Source: an uncultured Flavobacteriales bacterium
Lineage (GTDB): Bacteria > Bacteroidota > Bacteroidia > Flavobacteriales_D > Crocinitomicaceae
Reading direction: 5' to 3'
DNA length: 5,390 bases
Assembly: GCA_905479845.1 (NCBI GenBank)
Contig: CAJQOB010000301.1
Span: forward strand, 1 to 5,390
A program made the position numbers and the translations under genes. The notes under the pieces were generated by a model that did no database searches, had not been told where the DNA came from, and saw nothing but the letters and a program-made list of their open reading frames with translations. Positions 1 to 5,390 of the stretch are shown here, in pieces (position 1 is the first letter of the stretch; every line of letters starts with the position of its first letter).

Positions 1-97
1 ATTATTAACTTTACCTGACAGATTGGAGCTGGCATGAGCTTTGCAACTATCAGAAAAAAGAAAACAAGCTCGAACAGAGCACTAAAATATTAAGGAT
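1..97. other. Upstream intergenic region, possibly with the tail of an unseen gene
   Basis: No complete gene is visible here. Reading + frame 1 gives Ile-Ile-Asn-Phe-Thr then TGA at 16-18, a hydrophobic/aromatic ending that could be the last strand of an outer-membrane beta-barrel; this is speculative because only five codons are visible. Frame 2 runs to a TGA at 35-37. Frame 3 is open from after a TAA at 6-8 to a TGA at 99-101 but has no ATG. I find no convincing Bacteroidota promoter (TTTG then TAnnTTTG) or Shine-Dalgarno sequence. The AGGA at 93-96 is too close to the ATG at 98 to act as a normal ribosome binding site. Confidence 0.3.
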
Positions 98-442
98 ATG
101 AAAAAAGTAATCATCTTATTCGTTCTAGCATTTATCGCCAATGGAGTAAGCGCACAAGAACTTAAAAAAGTAGAAGAAGTAACAATTCAAACATCTGCTA
201 TATGCTTCGATTGTAAAGAGAGAATTGAAGGTGCATTAAATTACCTCAAAGGGGTGAAATTTGCAGAACTAAACAACGATACAAAGGTCGTAACCGTTCG
301 ATACAAAACGAAAAAAATAAACCTTGATCAAATTAAAGCGGAAATCGCAGCAACTGGATACACCGCTGACGAGGTTAAAGCTGAACAAGCTGCAGTAGAC
401 AAGTTACCAGCTTGTTGTAAACCATCTGTGGAAAAGCACTAG
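98..442 (+). CDS. Exported heavy-metal-associated (HMA) domain protein
   Basis: This 114-residue protein probably binds a soft metal ion such as Cu(I) or Zn(II) outside the cytoplasm. Residues 1-19 form a signal peptide (two lysines, a hydrophobic core, then Val-Ser-Ala before Gln20), so the mature protein should be periplasmic; there is no lipobox cysteine. Residues 25-92 fit the beta-alpha-beta-beta-alpha-beta HMA fold (PF00403). The metal loop is Cys36-Phe-Asp-Cys39, followed by a helix starting Lys-Glu-Arg-Ile-Glu, and a Gly77-Tyr78 near the end of the second helix matches the usual Gly-Tyr/Phe position. The Gly-Met normally preceding the first cysteine is replaced by Ala34-Ile35. A short tail adds Cys106-Cys107, possible extra ligands. 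In Bacteroidota such proteins often sit next to TonB-dependent receptors or metal efflux genes; none is visible here. The start is the only ATG giving a full signal peptide. A strong terminator follows, so it is probably the last gene of its transcript. Confidence 0.88.
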   Translation: MKKVIILFVLAFIANGVSAQELKKVEEVTIQTSAICFDCKERIEGALNYLKGVKFAELNNDTKVVTVRYKTKKINLDQIKAEIAATGYTADEVKAEQAAVDKLPACCKPSVEKH

Positions 443-459
443 AACCAATTTTTAATTGA

Positions 460-489
460 GCCCCGCACAAAAGTGCGGGGCTTTTTTTT
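460..489 (+). terminator. Rho-independent terminator after the HMA gene
   Basis: A perfect 9-bp GC-rich stem, GCCCCGCAC (460-468) with GTGCGGGGC (473-481), encloses an AAAA loop and is followed directly by eight T residues (482-489). It begins 17 nt after the TAG of the HMA gene. The minus-strand side lacks a comparable T-run after the stem, so it should work mainly on + strand transcripts. It separates the HMA gene from the glycosyltransferase gene, which therefore needs its own promoter or read-through. Confidence 0.95.
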
Positions 490-532
490 GTCAAGATTAG
501 ACGTTTTCTAATAGATTTACGTTCTTTGTCAA
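487..532. repeat. Paired direct repeats flanking a 6-bp inverted repeat, possible control site
   Basis: Between the terminator and the glycosyltransferase start, the octamer TTTGTCAA occurs twice (487-494 and 525-532), 38 nt apart. Between the copies lies the inverted repeat ATTAGA (496-501) / TCTAAT (507-512) with a 5-nt spacer. This is the only place where a promoter for the downstream genes could sit close to them. No good match to the TAnnTTTG -7 element is seen; TACGTTCT at 518-525 is a poor one. An operator role is inference, and in AT-rich DNA such short repeats can arise by chance. Confidence 0.25.
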
Positions 533-552
533 CACGAATAAATAAGAAGCAC

Positions 553-1638
553 ATGAAACTCCTTCTACTGTCTGATCTCAATTCTATCCACACCAAAAAA
601 TGGGTACGCGGATTAGCGGAAAGTGGAATTGAAATTTTTGTCTTTGGAATCGACACTCTCAAGAGTGACTACTACGATCAATTTGACAATGTTCAGTGCT
701 ATTCTTATGGTCTAAATGTTGGTTCGAGCGCCAAGTCTTCCTACCTGAAATCAAAAGGTGAATTAAGGAGAATTAACGACGAATTCAAACCTGACATTGT
801 TCACTCACACTACGCTTCTAGTTACGGATTACTCGGTTCATTTCTGAAACATAAATCCTATTTCATTTCTGTTTGGGGAGCGGATATCTTCGATTTCCCG
901 AATGACTCCTTCATCAAAAAAGCCATTATCAAGCGTAACTTGAGAAAGGCGAAAGTTATTTGCTCTACAAGTGAAGTAATGGCACGAGAAACGAATAAGT
1001 ACACAAAGAAGCCTGTTCATGTCGTTCCATTTGGAGTAGATATGGATCACTTCAAATCCACACACAAAGAGGTAAATTCAGACCAACTGGTCTTTGGAAT
1101 CGTGAAAACTCTTGAGGACAAGTACGGTATTTCATATTTGATCGATGCCTTTGATCTTCTTCTAAAGGATGATCCTTCGAAGAAGCATACCCTCTTAATT
1201 GTTGGTGGCGGGTCAAAAGAAAAAGAGCTCAAAGAGCAAGTCAGTCGACTTAACTTAAAGGATCAAGTTGTTTTCGTAGGTCCCGTAAAGCATGAGGAAG
1301 TAGCGGATTACTTCAACAAAATGGACATTGTTGTGATTCCATCCACACTTGATAGCGAAAGCTTCGGTGTTGCAGCGGTGGAAGCTTCAGCCTGCGAGAA
1401 ACCCGTCATCGTTTCAAACGTTGGTGGGCTCCCTGAAGTAATTATTGAGAATAAAACTGGATTGGTTGCTCAACCAAAAAATGCAAAGGATCTCTTCGAG
1501 AAGATGAAAACCTTGGTGGAATCACCAGAAAAAATCGTTGCGTTTGGAAAAGCTGGAAGAGAAAATGTGATTGAAAAATATACATGGTCGGAAAACGTTC
1601 TTACTATGATTGGTCTTTACCAAAAGGAACTCAACTAA
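553..1638 (+). CDS. GT4-family glycosyltransferase
   Basis: This is a retaining, GT-B fold glycosyltransferase that should transfer a sugar from a nucleotide donor to a lipid- or glycan-linked acceptor at the cytoplasmic face of the membrane; donor and acceptor cannot be told from sequence. It has no signal peptide or membrane span. The N-terminal Rossmann domain begins at residue 1 with a Met-Lys then leucine-rich strand followed by Ser-Asp-Leu-Asn-Ser-Ile-His, and includes HSHYASSYG (84-92) and SVWGAD (106-111), typical acceptor-side motifs. The C-terminal donor domain (about 180-340) has the VGGG loop (217-220) and the EX7E motif (Glu269 and Glu277, in ESFGVAAVE), with GGLPE just after. 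The 361-residue length is normal. An in-frame TTG at 526 would add nine residues, but the ATG at 553 starts exactly at the first beta strand, as expected for the family. The next gene follows after 29 nt with no terminator, suggesting co-transcription. Confidence 0.9.
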   Translation: MKLLLLSDLNSIHTKKWVRGLAESGIEIFVFGIDTLKSDYYDQFDNVQCYSYGLNVGSSAKSSYLKSKGELRRINDEFKPDIVHSHYASSYGLLGSFLKHKSYFISVWGADIFDFPNDSFIKKAIIKRNLRKAKVICSTSEVMARETNKYTKKPVHVVPFGVDMDHFKSTHKEVNSDQLVFGIVKTLEDKYGISYLIDAFDLLLKDDPSKKHTLLIVGGGSKEKELKEQVSRLNLKDQVVFVGPVKHEEVADYFNKMDIVVIPSTLDSESFGVAAVEASACEKPVIVSNVGGLPEVIIENKTGLVAQPKNAKDLFEKMKTLVESPEKIVAFGKAGRENVIEKYTWSENVLTMIGLYQKELN

Positions 1639-1667
1639 GCCAAACTGGCAATCATATATAGTACGTA

Positions 1668-4283
1668 ATGAACCTTCAAATGGAACAAATATCTAAGTTG
1701 TGGCGAGCACTTCTTTTAGTGCTTTTCATTTTTGAATTGGGTTCAACTTCTTTCGCCCAGCAATTCGTTCAGATAGATTCTACGTCACACTTAGATCAGT
1801 CTCAATACACGGAATGGGAAGGGCAATACGAGTTTATCTCAAATGAAGATAGCACAGGAATCTACGTTCCTTACTTGTCGGTTCGTGAGAACTGGCCTAC
1901 CCAAGTCGGATTCACTTGGAATGATATTCCGTTGAAAGAACGATCGGGTGTTGAATTCTACATTGACACGCTACAGATCAAGCCTGACGAAGTTTCAATT
2001 TCGTCCGACACGGCCATTTTAAACCTCCCAGCACGACAAGAAGACTATTCTGTTATTGTGCAATCGGAGATGGGAGAAATCATCGCTAAATTAAACGTGA
2101 AGGTTTATTGGTATCACGGTGTTGATGTTGTTGTCGTTCCTTTAGTTAAAACGAAATTAGATCAAGGCGACCTGAGTGAATACCTCAACGCTATTTTCGG
2201 TCAGGCTCAATTGGCAATACACGTTACGATTGACCCTGTTTTCACGCATGATGACGTCGATCCAAAGGAATTGTTTGTCAACCCAAGCACCGATTTTGAT
2301 CGATATACAGATCAAATGCTTCAGTTACGTGAGCACTATTTCGAAAGCCACTTCAGTGCAAACAAATCCATGTACTACGTTTTCGTTGTGCCTGGTTTCG
2401 TGAATGAGCATATCGAAGGATACAACGTACTCAACAAGTCCGTGTCCTTCGTAAAGAATTACAAGTCGGACACGGCTAGAATCCACAGAAACATTGCTCA
2501 ACAACTTGGCTCAAGTGTTGGGGCACTTCGCAATACTTGGCTCAATGAAGGTCCTGAAAAAGGAAGTACCCAGAATTTATTGGATTCTGGAGAGGGAGTC
2601 AACTTAACTAAGGATCAATGGGAATCGATTCACAGAAACTGCCACTCCTTCTCGATGTATGACGATTACGAAGATGTGCGAACAAACGGTGGTCTAATCG
2701 CCTATTATTTCTGGGAAGAGAACAATCGTGGTGAAATCGTTTCAAATAATGGAAGATTGTTCTCCCGACTTAAAATGCCCTTCAAGCGAAATCATTATTC
2801 CTACCATCAAAACATCACAAGTATCTTTTTCAAGCCGATGTTCACCGTGTTTTCGTTTCGCATCAATTCAATGCATTTTCTCGCCTTGATTATTGTATTC
2901 ATTGCGGTCTTTATTGCTCGTCGATTACTCTTCCGTAAATTGAAAAACAGGTCAAGATGGATTCGATTTGGTGCAAATTTGGGGATTTTCTGCCTCTTTG
3001 TTTTCTTGGTATTTCAATCTTTCTTTTTCGTAAATGACGGGTATCGAATATTCGAGATGAAAGGTGGCGAGATCACTGAAATGCGAGATGCTTCTTTACG
3101 TGAGATGCGTTTGGAAATTGCACGAGGAATTAAACCTGAGGTACTTGCTGAGGATTACTTAGGATCTGAATTGTTTGTCAAAAAGAAGGGCAAATGGATG
3201 CTCAAACGAAGAAAAAATGTCTTGTGTTTTAATCGATATGAGAAAGACGGCAGTACTTATTTCAAGTTTGTAAAAGACTCTGATTCGTTAGTCATTTCCT
3301 CCAAATCGTATGCAAAGAAAGCTGAAAGTCACTATATCGTTATCAATTATTTGGATGAAATGAAGGTGACCGACCAGCGTGTTTTTAATCATCTAGGGGT
3401 TGAAATAACACCGAAAATCAGTCTGCCAAATCCTAAGAAACGGATTCTTCTCTTTGTGAATGGATACCGACCAACGGCTAACGGAAATTCTTTCGAGGCG
3501 ACCTTCGATTCCATCATGAAAAAAGGATTGGAGCATCAAAACTCAAATAATTTGATCTACGATAATGACAGGTACAATTACTGGGAATCGTGGAATGAAA
3601 TCAACAAACGATTTGAATCAAAGATCAATCCTGCCGAAACTTTTTATGCTGACGGTCATTTTTCAGTTGAAACGTCGAATCACAGAAGTTTGGTGGATTT
3701 CACAAGTTTGTCTCAGAATTATCCGAAACGATGTAAGAATCCAAAGCGCCATGTTTGCCAAGATGACGAAGGCGAAATGACCTATAAAATGTTCAATCTT
3801 GAATCGAACAAAGATGGTTTTGCAGAGCGTAAAAAGAACGGTCGGATTGCTGGTAGAAACTTGTACCAAATGTTGAACGAAATTCCAAATAGATCCATGG
3901 ATGATACTTTGTTCATCGTGGCTCACTCTATGGGATATGCGTACTCGCTGGGAATTGTTGAAGAGCTTCGAGGTAAGATCAACTTTGGTGGATTCTATAT
4001 CATTGCACCTGAAAATGCTGAAGCAGGCAAGGTAAACATGTCTGAATGGGAAGAAATCTGGCAATACGGAAGCGACTTCAACGAAAACAAATTTAAATCA
4101 CCTTGTTTGATTGATGGTATTGCTCCACAGACGAAGGCTGGCGGATTGCGCGTGGCCAATCGCGTTTTTATTCCCGATGATCAATACAAGAAAAAGGGCT
4201 TCTTTGACTCGCATTTTGTTGGGTACTACACGTGGGTTTTCAAATTAGAAGAGAGTGAAGCTGGTTATATCAAGCAGCGCTGA
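1668..4283 (+). CDS. Membrane-anchored protein: degenerate zincin-like domain, two-TM hairpin, alpha/beta-hydrolase domain
   Basis: I know no named homologue of this 871-residue protein as a whole. Residues 1-30 are a signal peptide (core LLLVLFIF, cleavage likely Ala30|Gln31). Residues about 138-325 resemble a Bacteroidota zincin-like domain recalled from large extracellular proteins. AQQLGSSVGALRNTW (277-291) sits where AHELGHG..L.HT(W/F) is expected, then NLLDS (303-307) and KDQWESIH (315-322). The expected ligands and catalytic Glu read Gln278, Gln279, Ser282, Asn289, so protease activity is unlikely. Two transmembrane helices (about 402-419 and 433-455) flank a strongly basic loop, which should be cytoplasmic. 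This puts both large parts in the periplasm. The C-terminal domain (about 590-855) looks like an alpha/beta hydrolase: strand LLFVNGY (594-600), nucleophile elbow AHSMG (752-756, Ser754), possible acid Asp837/838 and base His849. Lipase, esterase or acyltransferase are all possible. There is no T9SS C-terminal sorting domain. ATG 1680 is an alternative start that leaves the signal peptide intact. Confidence 0.85.
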   Translation: MNLQMEQISKLWRALLLVLFIFELGSTSFAQQFVQIDSTSHLDQSQYTEWEGQYEFISNEDSTGIYVPYLSVRENWPTQVGFTWNDIPLKERSGVEFYIDTLQIKPDEVSISSDTAILNLPARQEDYSVIVQSEMGEIIAKLNVKVYWYHGVDVVVVPLVKTKLDQGDLSEYLNAIFGQAQLAIHVTIDPVFTHDDVDPKELFVNPSTDFDRYTDQMLQLREHYFESHFSANKSMYYVFVVPGFVNEHIEGYNVLNKSVSFVKNYKSDTARIHRNIAQQLGSSVGALRNTWLNEGPEKGSTQNLLDSGEGVNLTKDQWESIHRNCHSFSMYDDYEDVRTNGGLIAYYFWEENNRGEIVSNNGRLFSRLKMPFKRNHYSYHQNITSIFFKPMFTVFSFRINSMHFLALIIVFIAVFIARRLLFRKLKNRSRWIRFGANLGIFCLFVFLVFQSFFFVNDGYRIFEMKGGEITEMRDASLREMRLEIARGIKPEVLAEDYLGSELFVKKKGKWMLKRRKNVLCFNRYEKDGSTYFKFVKDSDSLVISSKSYAKKAESHYIVINYLDEMKVTDQRVFNHLGVEITPKISLPNPKKRILLFVNGYRPTANGNSFEATFDSIMKKGLEHQNSNNLIYDNDRYNYWESWNEINKRFESKINPAETFYADGHFSVETSNHRSLVDFTSLSQNYPKRCKNPKRHVCQDDEGEMTYKMFNLESNKDGFAERKKNGRIAGRNLYQMLNEIPNRSMDDTLFIVAHSMGYAYSLGIVEELRGKINFGGFYIIAPENAEAGKVNMSEWEEIWQYGSDFNENKFKSPCLIDGIAPQTKAGGLRVANRVFIPDDQYKKKGFFDSHFVGYYTWVFKLEESEAGYIKQR

Positions 4284-4297
4284 TACCATCCAAGATC

Positions 4298-5390
4298 TTA
4301 GCTTTTGGTAATAATGTATTCGGTACGAGCATTTTCCATGTGTTCCTTTTCGCTACACTCAATTTCGTCTCTACAATGATTGATAATTTCTTTTTCTCCC
4401 ATTCCAGCTCCTGAAATACGCGACGAGGAAATCCCTTCAGATATTATATAATCTACAGCAACTTTAGCTCGATCCTTCGACAATTTCAAGTTGTCTTTCG
4501 CCTCACCACGTGAATCTGTGTGCGATCTCAACTTAATTCGAATGGATTTGTTTTCCTTCATGAAGGCTACAATTTTGTCCAATTGTCTGGTAATATCAAA
4601 ATCAAGAGCGGAACTTCCCGGTGCGAAGCGCAAAGGTTCAACATCCGTCATTGAACTCAGGTCTATTCCTTCTTCCAGCCCAGCGCGATTCATCTTGAGG
4701 GCATTCCCATAGATTTCATCGAGTGCGATGTCTTGCATTGTTTCCACCTTATACTTGAAGTTCACCTCCTTTGTGAGGTAACCCTCTTTGGAAATTTTCA
4801 CTGTAAGGTCCAATGAATCACCTTCCTTCAATTCCAACATGGGCTGCATCACTCTTCCTGTAGGGTCGGACAATCGTCTCACGAACACTTTATTCGTTTT
4901 ATTATCAATCATCCTGACGGTCGCTCCTTCAACAGCAAGTCCAGTTTCGTTTGCAATCAACAGCAGTGAAATTTCAACACCGTTGTCCTTTTTCATTTCG
5001 AAATCATTCTTCAAACCAAAACCATCTCCTTTAGTCGATACTTTCACCTCTACCGCATCATACCCTTCCATTGAATATCGAACGAGATATTGCTTCTCTT
5101 CTTCCAGGTCAAAAGCATAATTTCCTTTTTCGTCCGTTAATTGGCTCTGTAGTACAGTGTTCCCAGCTTGATCCAGTACTTCCACTTTCACCCCTGCTTT
5201 GGATGACATCTCTTCTATCGTTAATGATCCAGCCAAAAGTGGTACAAAACGGAAAGGAACAACCTGAACAAAACTATAGATATCGTCATTTCCATCTCTA
5301 TTTGTTGAGAAATAACCCTTGTTTCCCTCTCCAGGTGAATATGCAAAATCATCTTCTTCAGAATTCACGGGATAACCAACACTCGATACA
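4298..5390 (-). CDS. OmpA-family protein with PD40 and carboxypeptidase-regulatory-like domains (5' end outside window)
   Basis: The gene enters from the right edge; 363 C-terminal residues are visible, numbered here from the codon at 5389-5387. The frame stays open to the edge, so the GTG at 5366-5368 is not the true start. Residues 5-33 (GYPVNSEEDDF, then a GYFSTNRDG.DDIY motif) are the end of a PD40/WD40-like beta-propeller blade. Two carboxypeptidase-regulatory-like beta-sandwiches follow (about 53-119 and 138-215). The OmpA_C domain spans about 251-363. Its HTDSRG (290-295) and LSKDRA motifs supply Asp292 and Arg307, with the 15-residue spacing of the known diaminopimelate-binding pair, so peptidoglycan binding is expected. 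Cys339 and Cys345 and the terminal NARTEY correspond to the usual two-cysteine, NRRTEF-like ending, with Ala354 for the first Arg. The layout recalls the T9SS protein PorE, but many Bacteroidota paralogues share it. Its stop lies 14 nt from the convergent neighbour's. Confidence 0.9.
   Translation of the reverse strand, partial: VSSVGYPVNSEEDDFAYSPGEGNKGYFSTNRDGNDDIYSFVQVVPFRFVPLLAGSLTIEEMSSKAGVKVEVLDQAGNTVLQSQLTDEKGNYAFDLEEEKQYLVRYSMEGYDAVEVKVSTKGDGFGLKNDFEMKKDNGVEISLLLIANETGLAVEGATVRMIDNKTNKVFVRRLSDPTGRVMQPMLELKEGDSLDLTVKISKEGYLTKEVNFKYKVETMQDIALDEIYGNALKMNRAGLEEGIDLSSMTDVEPLRFAPGSSALDFDITRQLDKIVAFMKENKSIRIKLRSHTDSRGEAKDNLKLSKDRAKVAVDYIISEGISSSRISGAGMGEKEIINHCRDEIECSEKEHMENARTEYIITKS

Noticed and set aside
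9..101. Open + frame leading into the HMA start and ending TGA at 99-101, as if translationally coupled
   Set aside because: It is only 30 codons, has no ATG, is preceded by an in-frame TAA at 6-8, and its translation shows no recognisable features.
526..552. TTG start for the glycosyltransferase, giving nine extra N-terminal residues
   Set aside because: The extra residues are polar and precede the first beta strand; the ATG at 553 fits the family's usual N-terminus exactly.
1639..1649. Short palindrome GCCA-AAC-TGGC right after the glycosyltransferase stop
   Set aside because: A 4-bp stem with no following T-run is too weak for a terminator, and nothing else supports a regulatory role.
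2266..3182. Near-identical TGTTTGTCAA strings at about 2272 and 3173
   Set aside because: Both encode Leu-Phe-Val within unrelated protein segments; the flanks do not match, so this is coincidence and not a repeat element.
3663..4064. 133-codon open frame on the minus strand
   Set aside because: It lies wholly antisense to the hydrolase domain, which has recognisable motifs, and its translation shows no known domain or sensible composition.
4788..5120. 110-codon open frame on the + strand opposite the OmpA-family gene
   Set aside because: Ser/Thr/Pro-rich translation typical of an antisense shadow; the minus strand carries clear regulatory-sandwich motifs there.

Overview
The window looks like chromosomal DNA from a member of the Bacteroidota, most likely a flavobacterium-type lineage. 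The grounds are three. Exported proteins have signal peptides ending in Ala-Gln. Genes lack convincing Shine-Dalgarno sequences and the base composition is moderately AT-rich (judged by eye, not computed). One gene has the PD40 / carboxypeptidase-regulatory / OmpA_C layout characteristic of this phylum. This placement is inference; there is no rRNA or other direct taxonomic marker.

Layout, left to right. Positions 1-97 hold no gene that can be defended, at most the last codons of an upstream one. A small exported heavy-metal-associated (HMA) protein follows (98-442, +), closed by a strong intrinsic terminator (460-489). Next comes a probable two-gene unit on the + strand. The first gene is a cytosolic GT4-type glycosyltransferase (ATG at 553, ending 1638). 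After 29 nt comes an 871-residue membrane-anchored protein (1668-4283). Converging from the right, with only 14 nt between the stop codons, is the 3' part of a large OmpA-family envelope protein (minus strand, 4298 to beyond the window edge).

The 871-residue protein is the centre of interest. Its N-terminal half resembles, from memory of the family, a Bacteroidota extracellular zincin-like domain whose signature includes AHELGHG..L.HT(W/F), an NLMD-type motif and a K.QWD.IH motif. Here the zinc-binding and catalytic positions all read differently (AQQLGSSVGALRNTW, residues 277-291) while the scaffold motifs remain. This pseudo-protease domain is joined through a two-helix membrane hairpin to a C-terminal alpha/beta-hydrolase-like domain that still has a nucleophile elbow (AHSMG, Ser754) and a plausible His849. 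Signal peptide and charge distribution put both domains on the periplasmic side. A dead protease scaffold coupled to an apparently live hydrolase, beside a glycosyltransferase, is the best candidate here for something undescribed.

Functional links are only suggestive. The glycosyltransferase and hydrolase may act on the same envelope glycan or glycolipid. The OmpA-family protein would tie the outer membrane to peptidoglycan. The HMA protein is a separate transcription unit concerned with metal binding.
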